Part shown: piece after piece, positions 29,608-38,551 of the stretch
Layout: the number at the start of each line of letters is the position of its first letter
Numbering within the stretch: position 1 is the stretch's first letter
The notes under the pieces: model-generated
Told to the model about the DNA's origin: nothing
Database searches by the model: none
What the model saw: only the letters and a program-made list of their open reading frames with translations
NCBI GenBank assembly: GCA_963717945.1
Contig: CAVQXT010000003.1
Location: forward strand, 620,001 to 684,000
From: FEN-299 sp963717945
GTDB lineage: Bacteria > Acidobacteriota > Vicinamibacteria > Vicinamibacterales > Fen-181
Length of the DNA stretch: 64,000 bases
Direction of reading: 5' to 3'
Translations under genes and position numbers: made by a program

Positions 29608-30390
29608 ATGGAAATTCGTCTCTACCAAATCGATGCCTTTGCCGATCGGTTGTTCGGCGGCAACCCAGCCGCGGTCTGCCCCCTCGAGGCGTGGCTGCCC
29701 GACGAGACGATGCAGAAGATCGCGTTCGAGAACAACCTGTCCGAGACCGCGTTCTACGTGCCGACCGAGCGCGGCTTCCACATCCGCTGGTTCACGCCCG
29801 CCGTGGAGGTCGCCCTGTGCGGGCACGCGACGCTCGCCACGGCGTACGTCATCTTCACCTACGACCGGTATCCGGGCGACACGATCGAACTCGCGTCGAA
29901 GAGCGGCCCGCTGAAGGTGAGGCGTGAAGGGGAGCTGCTCGTGCTGGACTTCCCGGCCGGCCGCCCGGAGCCGGCGCCCGCGCCTCCGGGGTTGCTCGAC
30001 GCGCTCGGCGGCAAGCCGGTCGAGACGCTGAAGGGGAAGACCGACTACCTGGTCGTCTACCAATTCGAGGAGGACGTGGCCACGCTCGCGCCCGACATCC
30101 CCGCCCTCGGCCGCGTCGAGGCCCGCGGCATCGTCGTCACCGCGCCCGGCCGGCAGGTGGATTTCGTGTCGCGCTTCTTCGCGCCGCGAGTCGGCGTCGC
30201 CGAGGACCCGGTCACCGGCTCGGCGCACACGATGCTGACGCCCTACTGGTCGGCGAGGCTGGGCAAGCCGGTCCTCACGGCGATGCAGCTCTCGAAACGC
30301 CGGGGGCGGCTGCGCTGCCGCCTGGCCGGCGACCGGGTGGAGATCGCCGGGCGGGCCGTCCCGTACCTGCAGGGAACGATCACGATCTGA
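29608..30390 (+). CDS. PhzF family isomerase
   Basis: PhzF-fold proteins catalyse isomerisations like that of phenazine precursor synthesis. Most genomic members have unknown substrates. The 260-residue product is slightly short for the family. It has LYQIDAFADRLFGGNPAAVCPL at the start, the catalytic glutamate in NNLSETAFY (Glu46), the domain motif CGHATLATAYV and, in the second half, AEDPVTGSAHTMLTPYW. ATG 29608 follows a repeat. There are no phenazine genes nearby, so a housekeeping or detoxifying role is more likely. Confidence 0.88.
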   Translation: MEIRLYQIDAFADRLFGGNPAAVCPLEAWLPDETMQKIAFENNLSETAFYVPTERGFHIRWFTPAVEVALCGHATLATAYVIFTYDRYPGDTIELASKSGPLKVRREGELLVLDFPAGRPEPAPAPPGLLDALGGKPVETLKGKTDYLVVYQFEEDVATLAPDIPALGRVEARGIVVTAPGRQVDFVSRFFAPRVGVAEDPVTGSAHTMLTPYWSARLGKPVLTAMQLSKRRGRLRCRLAGDRVEIAGRAVPYLQGTITI

Positions 30391-30437
30391 ACATCTTGCG
30401 ATCGTGCGATCTGGCGAACCGGTACGCCGCCGGCCGG

Positions 30438-30971
30438 CTACCGCGCTTTCTTCAGTGGCGGGGCGGCATCGATCGGTTCGCCGAGAACATCGTCGACCTC
30501 ACCGGTTCGGCCGAGCCGCGCCCACATCTTGCGATAGACGAGCTCGAGCTGCCTCCGCTCGACCACGCGGAGCGCGATCTCGTTGGCCAGCCGCTCGGTC
30601 TGCAGAAACGGGTGGTGCGTGAAGATCCAGACGTGGCCCAGCTCGTGGGCCAGCGCCGCATCGAGCTCGTCGCTCGTCAGCTCCTCGAGGAACACGGCGT
30701 CGATCGACAGGTGGAACGGGCCACCACGACCGTTCTCCGTTTCGACCGACAGCAACAACTTGTTCGCGGGCACGACGGCCACCTGTACCGTCTCGCGGAT
30801 GGCGAGCCGGCCGCGGAGGCCGTCGACGGCCGCCTGGATGGCGTTGAGGCGCAGCGCCGCCGGGCTCGCCGGCCCAGCCAGCGCCGGCACTCCCGTGAAG
30901 AGCGCGAGACAAGAGACGAACACGACGGCAGCGGCCGTGCTGGCAATTGGCGCTTGCGACCTTGGATTCAT
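30438..30971 (-). CDS. Small secreted zincin-like protein with HELGH motif
   Basis: From ATG 30971 the 177-residue product has a signal peptide (about residues 1-32, ending PALAG). It has a zinc-binding ALAHELGHVWIFTHHPFLQ helix near residue 110, with a possible third ligand in RLANEIALRVVE. The motif and downstream glutamate fit an M48-like or gluzincin mini-protease. I cannot name a family. A strong promoter lies about 90 bp upstream. The longer frame to 31088 would bury the signal peptide and is rejected. Confidence 0.55.
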   Translation of the reverse strand: MNPRSQAPIASTAAAVVFVSCLALFTGVPALAGPASPAALRLNAIQAAVDGLRGRLAIRETVQVAVVPANKLLLSVETENGRGGPFHLSIDAVFLEELTSDELDAALAHELGHVWIFTHHPFLQTERLANEIALRVVERRQLELVYRKMWARLGRTGEVDDVLGEPIDAAPPLKKAR

Positions 30972-31059
30972 CGGCGGGGAACCTGGCTCAACGAACGCGA
31001 AGTCCGGGATAGTGGGAACCGTCTCGAGGCTGACCTTGTCTGCGGCACGAAGCGCCTGA

Positions 31060-31088
31060 TTAATAGTGCAGCCGGCCGCGCCTGTCAA
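31060..31088 (-). promoter_or_regulatory. Sigma-70 type promoter for the HELGH protein gene
   Basis: On the minus strand, TTGACA (31083-31088) and TATTAA (31060-31065) are separated by exactly 17 bases. The predicted transcript start is about 80 nt before ATG 30971. The divergent gap to 31282 shows no other clear box. Confidence 0.6.
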
Positions 31089-31281
31089 GCCGAGATCCGC
31101 CTGGTCGAGGCGGCGAACCTCAACCGTTCGGCACGGCAGACCTCGGGCCGCACCGTGTAAAAAGCGCCGCGCCCGGAAGTCTGTTCACGATCCCGCGCGC
31201 GTGGAGCCCGGATTCTGGTGCGCTTCACGGCTGCTCGGTGTCGCACGGATCTTGCACCCTGCCCGCCCGGAGGTGTGCAGA

Positions 31282-31632
31282 ATGACAAGCAAACTGACTC
31301 AGCTCATCATGGCGATGGCGATTGCCGCCACTACGGTCGGCCTGCCGGCGTCCCTCGCGGCGCAGACTCGCGTCGCTCGGAAGCACCAGGCCGCCACACA
31401 GGAGATGTCGCTGACGGGCACGCTCGACAAGGTCGACGTGAGCGCCAAGACGATCACGGTCAAAAAGGAAGACAACTCGACGATCATGTTCTCCTTCACC
31501 GACGACACGAAGATCGTCGGCGCAGAACAGGGCGTGGCCGGCCTGGCGACGATGAACGGCGCCCAGGTGACCGTCCGCTACACCGTGGAGGGCGAGTCGA
31601 AGGTGGCCACCGAGATCGACGTCCGCAAGTAA
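31282..31632 (+). CDS. Small secreted protein, DUF5666-like
   Basis: The 116-residue product has a signal peptide (MTSKLTQLIMAMAIAATTVG, cleavage probably after LAAQ). A compact beta-rich domain follows: SLTGTLDKVDVSAKTITVKK and MNGAQVTVRYTVEGESKVA. This resembles DUF5666/OB-fold periplasmic proteins of unknown function. ATG 31282 is preceded by GGAGGTG. It is a single gene between the HELGH protein gene and the convergent antiporter gene. Confidence 0.6.
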   Translation: MTSKLTQLIMAMAIAATTVGLPASLAAQTRVARKHQAATQEMSLTGTLDKVDVSAKTITVKKEDNSTIMFSFTDDTKIVGAEQGVAGLATMNGAQVTVRYTVEGESKVATEIDVRK

Positions 31633-31730
31633 CGCCGTTCCCCGCGCTCGGCCGTCGAGATCTGCGGTTCCAGGGCCGGCGAGGCCGGCGGGGCCGCAGG
31701 TCTCGAACCGAGCGTGACGGAGGGCCATCC

Positions 31731-33314
31731 TCACGCCGGCGTCCGGCGATTCTCGGCGTCGATCCGCTCGGTTGCGCGAAGGAGCGAGGGCCTCGCCGCC
31801 CGCTCGGTCACCACTCCGTCGTCGACGGCGCGCCGGAGCGCGCTGCGCTCGGCAAGCGCCAGTCGCAGTCGGGCGATGCGCCGCTCGTCGTCGGCCACCG
31901 CCGGGTTCGCCTGCTGCGACACGGCGATGGCCGTATCGATCGACCTCAGCCTGGTCTTGAGTTCCGCCTCGAGTTCTTCCTGCACCGAGGCGGTGACGAG
32001 GTGCCGTTCGGCCAGCACCCGCAGTTCCGTCCACGCCCCTGCCACCGCGAGCTGCTCGGCCTTGAGGCGCGCGTAGGGATCCTCGCCCGTCGGGCCCAGG
32101 CCGAGCCACGAGACGAGCGGACGCATCGTGGCGCCCTGCACCACGATCGACAGCGCGACGACCCCGAACGTCAGGTTGAGGATGAGCGCCCGCCCGGGCA
32201 GGGCCGCCGGCACGCCGAGCGCCAGGGCGATGGAGACGCCCCCGTGGAGGCCGCCCCAGAAGAGCACGTGCTGCCAGGCCAGCGGGATCCGCGGCGAGAG
32301 CCGGTTGCTCAGCGGCGTGAGCGAGTAGACCGTCAACATCCGGCCCAGGAGCACCGCCGCGGCTGCGAGGCCGATCGGGCCGGCGGCGCCAACCAGGTCC
32401 CGGACGTGCACGGCGATGCCGATGAGCAGGAAGAGCAGCGAGTTGATGACGAAGGCCAGGTACTCCCAGAACCCGACCAGCGCGACCCGCGTGGTCGAGC
32501 TCATGCCCCTGACGACGCCTACGTTGCCGACGACCAGCCCGGCCGCCACCGTGGCGATCACGCCGGAGACGTGCAGGTGCTCCGCCGCCAGGTACGAGCC
32601 GTACGCGATGATGGTCGTGAGCGTGATCTCGACGCGGGCCTCGTCCACGAAGGAGGTGAGCTTGCTGCCCGCGTAACCCAGTCCCGCGCCGAGGGCCGCG
32701 CCGCCCAGGGCCATCGTGGCGAAGCGCGTGACGCCCTGGCCGATGCCGACGCTCGCGCCGAGCGCCGCCGCCAGCAGGATCTGGAAGAGGACGACGGCCG
32801 TGCCGTCGTTGAAGAGGCTCTCGCCCTCGACGATCAGCGTCAGGCGGCGGTGGAGCCCCAGCTCGCGGAACAGCGCGACGACCGAGATCGGGTCGGTCGC
32901 GCTGATGAGCGCGCCGAAGACGAGCGCGGACGCCACCGGCAGGCCGAGCCACAGCGACACCGCGTAGCCGGTGGTCAGCGTGGCGACCACCACGCCGGCG
33001 GCCGCCAGCACCGCGATCGGCCAGACGTTCTCCTTGAGCTGGCGAAGGTCGAGGTGCAGGCTCGATTCGAAGAGCAGGCCCGGCAGGAAGAGCGTGAAGA
33101 CGATCTCCGGCGTCAGGATGTCGAATCGGCCGGGCGCCATGCCGATGGTGGTGAGGACCGACGAGATCGGCCCGCGCACCAGATCGATCCCGATGCCCGC
33201 GAAGACCAGGGCCGCGGTGTACGGCAGGCGGAGGCGGCTGGCCAGCAGCGCCACCGCCGAGGCGGCGAGGAGCAGCAGGAGCAGCAGTTCGACCAGCGAT
33301 GTCGCAGACGCCAT
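31731..33314 (-). CDS. CPA1 family Na+/H+ antiporter (NhaP type)
   Basis: The 527-residue inner-membrane protein has about 12 hydrophobic segments over residues 5-400. It carries the CPA1 ion-site signature in GESLFNDGTAVVLFQILL and the ATDPISVVALFRELG block. Residues 400-527 form a charged cytoplasmic tail. It should exchange sodium or potassium for protons in pH and salt homeostasis. ATG 33314 was chosen because it begins the first membrane helix directly. It is divergent from the MscS gene, with 127 bp between. Confidence 0.88.
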   Translation of the reverse strand: MASATSLVELLLLLLLAASAVALLASRLRLPYTAALVFAGIGIDLVRGPISSVLTTIGMAPGRFDILTPEIVFTLFLPGLLFESSLHLDLRQLKENVWPIAVLAAAGVVVATLTTGYAVSLWLGLPVASALVFGALISATDPISVVALFRELGLHRRLTLIVEGESLFNDGTAVVLFQILLAAALGASVGIGQGVTRFATMALGGAALGAGLGYAGSKLTSFVDEARVEITLTTIIAYGSYLAAEHLHVSGVIATVAAGLVVGNVGVVRGMSSTTRVALVGFWEYLAFVINSLLFLLIGIAVHVRDLVGAAGPIGLAAAAVLLGRMLTVYSLTPLSNRLSPRIPLAWQHVLFWGGLHGGVSIALALGVPAALPGRALILNLTFGVVALSIVVQGATMRPLVSWLGLGPTGEDPYARLKAEQLAVAGAWTELRVLAERHLVTASVQEELEAELKTRLRSIDTAIAVSQQANPAVADDERRIARLRLALAERSALRRAVDDGVVTERAARPSLLRATERIDAENRRTPA

Positions 33315-33441
33315 GCGTGTTCGCCCTCCACCCCGACGCGCTGCACCGCCCCCGCCGTCCAGCGTACACCTCCATGGCGTGCCGTCAACTCGGCAGGCCG
33401 TCAAAGGCGTTAGACTGAACTACGCCGTCCTGGAGGTCTAG

Positions 33442-35148
33442 ATGCCGTCACGACGACTGACGTGCGCGTTCGCTTTCGCGGTCCTGGCGCTTGCCGTTTC
33501 CGCGGCCCTCCCGGCACACGCCGCCCCTCCGGCCACGCCACCGGCGCCGGCCGCCGCGCCTGGTGCGCGGCCGGCTGGCGCGCCTGTCATCGTCGCGGGC
33601 CAGACGCTGTTCTACGTTCCGGCCAGGATGTTCACGTTCTCCCCCGAGGATCGCGCGAAGACCATTGCCGAGCGGGTGCAGTGGCTGTCGGGCCAGTCCG
33701 CCGCGCAAATCCGCGCCCTTCATACGGAGGACGCCGAGACGACGACGGCCATCGTGTCCGACCAGGTCGTGGTCGCGACGGTCACCGATGCGGACGCGCA
33801 GGCCGCTGGCAAGACGCGCCAGGAACTGGCGAACGATTACACGCAGGTGATCCAGCGCGCGGCGCTGGCCTTGCGCGACGAGCACAGCCTGCGCACGATC
33901 CTGTTCGGCGCCCTCTACTCGCTGATCGCCACCGTGCTCCTCCTGGTGCTCTTCACGCTCCTCAGCCTCGGCTTCAGGAGGCTCTACACCACGATGGAGT
34001 CATGGCACGGCGTCTACATCCGCTCGATTCGGATTCAGAAGCTCGAGCTGGTGCCTGCCGAGCGGATCACCAGCCTGCTGCTTGCGGCCGCGCGAGCCGG
34101 GAGGCTGGTGATTTCCCTCGCCTTGCTGTACGCCTACGTGACGACGGTGACGAATTTCTTCCCCTGGACGAGGGGATATTCCCAAACCCTGATCGGTTAT
34201 CTCCTGACGCCGCTGCGGATCGTCTGGAACGCCCTGACGAGCTACGTGCCAGATCTGTTCTTCGTGGTGGTCATCTTCGCTGTCGCGTACTACGTGACGA
34301 AGTTCGTGAAGTTCCTGTTCGGGGAGGTCGCCAACGGAAGCCTCTCGATTCCCGGCTTCTTCGCGGAATGGGCGATGCCGACCTACAGGATCGTCCGGTT
34401 CCTGATCATCGCGTTCACGCTGGTCGTCGCGTTCCCGTATCTTCCCGGCTCGAAGTCCCCGGCGTTCCAGGGGGTGTCGATCTTCTTCGGCGTGCTGCTT
34501 TCTCTCGGGTCGTCCTCCGCGGTTGCCAACGTCGTGGCTGGAACGGTGCTGACCTACACGCGCGCATTTCAGCTGGGGGACCGCGTTCAGATCGGGGACA
34601 CCGTGGGGGACATCGTCGAGAAGACCCTGCTCGTCACGCGCATCCGCACCATCAAGAACGTGGACATCTCCATCCCGAACGGCATCGTGCTCAGCAGCCA
34701 CATCATCAACTTCAGCTCTGCCGCCAGGCAGGAGGGCCTGATCCTGCATACCAGCGTCACGATCGGATACGACGCGCCCTGGCGGCACGTGCACGAACTG
34801 CTGATCAGCGCGGCCGGGGCCACGCCCAACATCCTGGATCAGCCCAAGCCGTTCGTGCTGCAGACGGCCCTCAATGATTTCTACGTGAGCTACGAAATCA
34901 ACGCCTTTACGGACCAGCCGAACCTGATGGCCCAGACCTACTCGGATCTCCACCAGAACATCCAGGACAAGTTCTACCAGGCCGGCGTCGAGATCATGTC
35001 GCCTCATTACTTTGGAGTTCGCGAGGGGAACCGGGTGGCCATTCCGGCGGAGTACGTACCGCAAAGTTACGTGGCGCCGGCGTTCCGAATCCTGCCGGTC
35101 CAGGGCGGAGCCGCGAGAGGGACGGACAAGCCGAACCCGACGCCGTAA
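33442..35148 (+). CDS. Mechanosensitive ion channel, MscS family
   Basis: The 568-residue protein has a signal peptide (ending HAAPP), a periplasmic N-terminal domain and several membrane helices from about residue 155. The MscS pore and beta domain follow: SLGSSSAVANVVAGTVLTYTR, then FQLGDRVQIGDTVGDIVEK and SIPNGIVLSSHIINFS. It should release solutes on hypo-osmotic shock. Its neighbour is a cation/proton antiporter, so this part of the window concerns ion and osmotic balance. Confidence 0.88.
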   Translation: MPSRRLTCAFAFAVLALAVSAALPAHAAPPATPPAPAAAPGARPAGAPVIVAGQTLFYVPARMFTFSPEDRAKTIAERVQWLSGQSAAQIRALHTEDAETTTAIVSDQVVVATVTDADAQAAGKTRQELANDYTQVIQRAALALRDEHSLRTILFGALYSLIATVLLLVLFTLLSLGFRRLYTTMESWHGVYIRSIRIQKLELVPAERITSLLLAAARAGRLVISLALLYAYVTTVTNFFPWTRGYSQTLIGYLLTPLRIVWNALTSYVPDLFFVVVIFAVAYYVTKFVKFLFGEVANGSLSIPGFFAEWAMPTYRIVRFLIIAFTLVVAFPYLPGSKSPAFQGVSIFFGVLLSLGSSSAVANVVAGTVLTYTRAFQLGDRVQIGDTVGDIVEKTLLVTRIRTIKNVDISIPNGIVLSSHIINFSSAARQEGLILHTSVTIGYDAPWRHVHELLISAAGATPNILDQPKPFVLQTALNDFYVSYEINAFTDQPNLMAQTYSDLHQNIQDKFYQAGVEIMSPHYFGVREGNRVAIPAEYVPQSYVAPAFRILPVQGGAARGTDKPNPTP

Positions 35149-35166
35149 GGGCGCAAACCGGCGGGC

Positions 35167-36915
35167 TCAGGGAGCAGGCGGAGTGCGGCGCCGCGACCAC
35201 CGGGGCGCCACGATGAGCGCCGCGCCGTAGACGGCCAGTGACAGCACCAGCGTCGCCGGCCGGCCCTGCAGGAAGTCCTCCACGAGCAGCTTGAGCCCGC
35301 CCACCGAGAGCACGACGTAGGTCAGCCAGCGGCCCTCGGGGAACAGGCCGCGGCCGCCGAGAAACGCCAGCAGCAGCGCGGCCGCCGCGCACACCACCGA
35401 CCGGATCGCCGCCGTCGCCGCCGGGTCCGCCGTGCCCCCGGGCTGTCCCGCGAGCAGCGACGCCGCAGAGGTGATGAACGCGGCTCCCACGCCGGCCAGC
35501 AGCAGGAGGACCACGACGACCTTCGGGATCCGCAGGTAACGTCCGGGGGACTGGCCGCGCACGGTTGCCGGGATCGCCGCGCAGACCGCCGTCGCGGCCA
35601 GCACGGCCCACGCGGCCAGCGGCAGTCCCGCCCAGACGTGCTCGGCCGAGGCGGTGAAGCCGTTCGCGATGATGTCGAGCAGGCCGGAGGACACCGCCGC
35701 GGCGACAAGGTAGACGGCGGCGTGCGACCCGATGGCGATCGCGCGGTATCGGTAGCCCAGGAACGACGCGACCATCGCCAGCGCGGCCCAGGCCGCCGCC
35801 TGGCCCGGCGCGCCCGCGGTCAGCCCCACGCCCGCGACCATGAAGACCACCGCCAGCGAGGTGTAGAACGTGAAGTTCTTCCAGCCGCCGTTCCGCCACT
35901 CGACAAACGCGAACGCGACGCCGTAACTGCCGGCGCCGAACACGAGGCTGGCGAGGCCGAGCGGCGTCGCCCCGGCGCCGGTGGAGCCCATCACGTAGAC
36001 CGCGCCGCCGAAGGCGACGACGAGCAGGGCTCCCGTCTGGACGACCTCGAACGGGACCACCTCCCGCGACCGCCACAGCGTCCGTGCGGCGATGCTGATC
36101 AGGTAACCGGCGAACATCACGAGCTGCAGCGCCATGACGGCGCCGGGGTCCCCCTTGTGCCACGGGCCGACGACCGATCCGGCGACGAAGAGCACGTAGC
36201 AGTCGGCGACGAAGGCGACCGGCCACCGCAGCCAGATCCAGTCGAGCGAGTAGCCGAGCCAGAGCGTCCACACGCCCAGGAAGGCGAGGTAGACGCCGAG
36301 GGAGATGTCGGACGGCTCGACGGCCGCCAGCAGCAGGAGCGCCGCCACGAGGCCGGCGAGGGTGATGATCCAGGCCAGCGACTGGATGCGCCGCATGGCG
36401 GCGACGACAAGCGCGAGCGCGGTGACGGCCGCCATGGCGAGGGCCGTCTCCGCCGGTGTGAGCAGCTTCACGCGGACGGCCGCCTCCCAGAGGATCGGGA
36501 AGGCGATGAGGGCGGTGGCCACGCCATAGAAGGGGGCCACCAGCCGGCGGCCGGCCGCATCGAGGCGGTAGGCGGGGTAGAGCCAGGCCACCGCATACAG
36601 CAGGCCGAGCGCCGTGCCGCCGACGCGAGGCAGCGTGCCCGCGTCGGTCAGCGCGCGAAGCAGGTAGGCGCCGCCCAGCACGAGGCAGGTGCGCCCCACG
36701 AGCGACAGGACGGTGACCACCGTGATGTCGGACCGGGAGCCAATCGCGGCGGCCGGCAGTTCCCGGGTCGCCGCGGCCGAGGGCGAAGACGTCAGCCCAT
36801 CACCGGCCTCCTGCGCCGGCCCGGATTCCAGGGCGGCCAGCCGCCGTTCGAGCGACACCACGGCGCCCGACAGGTCGCGCACCTGCCGCTCGAGCGACGC
36901 AAGACGGTCCTCCAT
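35167..36915 (-). CDS. DUF2339 domain membrane protein
   Basis: The 582-residue product begins with a short coiled coil (MEDRLASLERQVRDLSGAVV). A disordered Ser/Ala stretch follows, then about 18 hydrophobic segments from residue 65 onward, the first around SLVGRTCLVLGGAYLLRALT. This arrangement is typical of DUF2339 predicted membrane proteins, whose function is unknown. ATG 36915 was chosen because the upstream extension has no homology character. It converges on the MscS gene. Confidence 0.75.
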   Translation of the reverse strand: MEDRLASLERQVRDLSGAVVSLERRLAALESGPAQEAGDGLTSSPSAAATRELPAAAIGSRSDITVVTVLSLVGRTCLVLGGAYLLRALTDAGTLPRVGGTALGLLYAVAWLYPAYRLDAAGRRLVAPFYGVATALIAFPILWEAAVRVKLLTPAETALAMAAVTALALVVAAMRRIQSLAWIITLAGLVAALLLLAAVEPSDISLGVYLAFLGVWTLWLGYSLDWIWLRWPVAFVADCYVLFVAGSVVGPWHKGDPGAVMALQLVMFAGYLISIAARTLWRSREVVPFEVVQTGALLVVAFGGAVYVMGSTGAGATPLGLASLVFGAGSYGVAFAFVEWRNGGWKNFTFYTSLAVVFMVAGVGLTAGAPGQAAAWAALAMVASFLGYRYRAIAIGSHAAVYLVAAAVSSGLLDIIANGFTASAEHVWAGLPLAAWAVLAATAVCAAIPATVRGQSPGRYLRIPKVVVVLLLLAGVGAAFITSAASLLAGQPGGTADPAATAAIRSVVCAAAALLLAFLGGRGLFPEGRWLTYVVLSVGGLKLLVEDFLQGRPATLVLSLAVYGAALIVAPRWSRRRTPPAP

Positions 36916-37009
36916 CGACCCTCCAGATGAGCTTGTGGCGAGGATGTAAGGCGCATTTGACCTCAAGAGCCCCCGCTGAGGCAACTGCTTCGAGACGGGC
37001 GTGGTGAAG

Positions 37010-37366
37010 TCACCCCTTGACGCCGAACCCCTTCTTCGCGAGGAGTTCGCGCAGCCGATCGCGGAGGTCCCCCTGGAGTTCGATCGCGCCGTCCTTCACG
37101 GCGCCCCCCACTCCGCACGCCCGCTTCAGGTCCCGGCCCAGCTCCTCGAGGAAGGCGGCGTGGCGCGGCAGGTCGTAGACGAGGGTGACGACCTTGCCCC
37201 CGCGCCCCGCCTTCTCGAGGCGGAGTTTCGCGATGACCCGAACCGGCAGCGGCTCGTCTGCGCTGCGCGTGCGGCACCGGCAGTCGCGAACCGGCCGGCC
37301 GCAGTCGGGGCACAGCCTTCCCGTGTCGGTCGAGTACACGAGCCGGCTGTTCTCGCGTGACGCCAC
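37010..37366 (-). CDS. yciH: SUI1/eIF1-like translation factor YciH
   Basis: The 118-residue product has a cysteine cluster (CPDCGRPVRDCRC, residues 19-31), then the SUI1 fold with VRVIAKLRLEKAGRGGKVVTLV and CGVGGAVKDGAIELQGD. Bacterial YciH is an eIF1 homologue that can influence start-site fidelity on the 30S subunit. The C-terminal Gly-Phe-Gly-Val motif (KKGFGVKG) is conserved. It is followed directly by an IS91 remnant on the opposite strand. Confidence 0.9.
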   Translation of the reverse strand: MASRENSRLVYSTDTGRLCPDCGRPVRDCRCRTRSADEPLPVRVIAKLRLEKAGRGGKVVTLVYDLPRHAAFLEELGRDLKRACGVGGAVKDGAIELQGDLRDRLRELLAKKGFGVKG

Positions 37367-37439
37367 GACGCGATCATGCCCGCATCGTCAGAACCCGGCA
37401 AGAGGGACGAGGCGCGGCGGCTGCCAAGTCAGTCGATGC

Positions 37440-38058
37440 GCGACGACGACGGGTTCGCGCCGGATCGCTGGGCAGAGGAGTCGCCCCGGCGGCGCACCGT
37501 CACCGTCTCGAGCGCCTATGCCGATACGGGTTGCGGCCGCCGGTGGCCGAGGAGCGGCTGCAGGTGACGCCCGACGGCCAGGTGCTGCTCCGGCTGCGGC
37601 ACCGCTGGAGCGACGGCACGACGCACATCCTGTTCGAGCCGACGGAGTTCCTGGAACGGCTCGCCGCGATCACGCCGCGGCCGCGCGTCAACCTCGTGCT
37701 GTACTACGGGGTGCGGGCGCCCCGCGCGAGCTGGCGGTCGGCGGTAGTCGGCGATGGCGCCGCCACCGCGCACGGCGGCGCCGATGGCGCCCGTGACGGG
37801 GGTGGCGCCCCCGCGGATGCAGAACGGCGTTCGACGACCGACCCGGCCACCCGCTCATGGGCCGCGCTGATGCGGCGCGCCTTCGGCTTCGACGTACTCG
37901 CATGCCCGCGCTGCGGTCACGGCATGCGGCTCATCGCGCTCATTGAGCAAGCGGAAGTGATCCGCCGGATCCTCCGGCATCTCGGGGAGCCCAGCGAGGT
38001 GCCGCCACCGGCGCCGGCGCGGCCGCCGCCGCTTCTTGCGGCCGGCGACCAAGGCCTA
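37440..38058 (+). pseudogene. IS91-family transposase, C-terminal remnant
   Basis: Only the last part of a Y2-type (IS91/ISCR-like) transposase remains: LERLCRYGLRPPVAEERL, LFEPTEFLERLAAITPRPRVNL, and the C-terminal zinc-like DVLACPRCGHGMRLIALIEQ with IRRILRHLGEPSEVPPP. The catalytic N-terminal half with HUH and paired tyrosines is missing, and no start codon precedes the homology in frame. Three hairpins follow within 160 bp. The element is dead and marks a rearranged spot. Confidence 0.75.
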
Positions 38059-38218
38059 GCGAGGCGGGCCTCAGACCGTCGAGCATGCCCGCCTCGCTAG
38101 CCTAGGAACGCTGTTGGTGGGCCCCGCGCGTGCGCGGGGCTGTAGACGTCTTGAAGGGCATGAGCGAGGTCGATAGAACTTGACTCATTTGCAACGACTT
38201 TGGCCCTTCAAGACGTCT
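38056..38218. repeat. Three consecutive perfect hairpins after the IS91 remnant
   Basis: First, a 14-bp stem CTAGCGAGGCGGGC pairs with 38087-38100. Second, 38121-38140 is a 9-bp stem (GCCCCGCGC) with a two-base loop. Third, AGACGTCTTGAAGGGC at 38144-38159 pairs perfectly with 38203-38218 across 43 bases. One of them may be the terIS end of the IS91-type element. The 75-bp third element looks like a tiny mobile palindrome. Confidence 0.6.
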
Positions 38219-38394
38219 GGCAGGGGACGAGGCGCCGGGCCTGGCCTACGATCGAGAACCCGCACCGGACTACGACGACCCGTGTTGAGGAGCGTCCGGC
38301 CCGGCCGTCTACGCCGGGGAGGATGGACGTGTGGGCATCGGTCGGATGGCGCTTGTCTTCCTGCCGCCCGGCGCGATAATACGCCCTGTGTGAG

Positions 38395-38510
38395 AGTGCC
38401 GCGGCGGCTGGCGGTGTCGCCAGCCCCGGTCGCCGGCGTCTGGTAACGGGCCTGATGTTCACCGCCCGCAGCCCGCGCGTCGCCGGATCCTGCTAATGCG
38501 GCCTATTGTC
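38395..38510. repeat. 116-bp direct repeat, left copy
   Basis: It runs from AGTGCCGCGG to CCTATTGTC and differs from the copy at 39624-39739 at one base (TGGTAACGGG against TGGTCACGGG). A perfect hairpin GGCTGGCG-GTGT-CGCCAGCC lies at 38406-38425. The two copies bracket the nucleotidyltransferase/HEPN pair. Confidence 0.9.
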
Positions 38511-38511
38511 G

Positions 38512-38548
38512 TTGACGTAGCGTTCCTATTGTGAGTACGATTGTACTC
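38512..38548 (+). promoter_or_regulatory. Promoter and operator of the MNT-HEPN operon
   Basis: The inverted repeat GAGTAC-GATT-GTACTC (38533-38548) lies four bases before ATG 38552. TTGACG (38512-38517) and TACGAT (38536-38541) are 18 bases apart, so the operator covers the -10 box. An MNT protein with an N-terminal HTH is a natural candidate to bind it. The operator also argues against the upstream GTG 38531 as start. Confidence 0.55.
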
Positions 38549-38551
38549 GTT

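Larger units (their letters stand above)
38219..38551. other. Intergenic DNA upstream of the toxin-antitoxin pair
   Basis: No gene is supported in the first 175 bp. The second half is the left copy of the 116-bp direct repeat. TTGTCT and GATAAT 16 bases apart (about 38354-38381) are a weak plus-strand promoter possibility. Confidence 0.4.

Noticed and set aside
29608..30390. Phenazine biosynthesis cluster
   Set aside because: Only a PhzF-fold protein is present, with no other phz genes around it.
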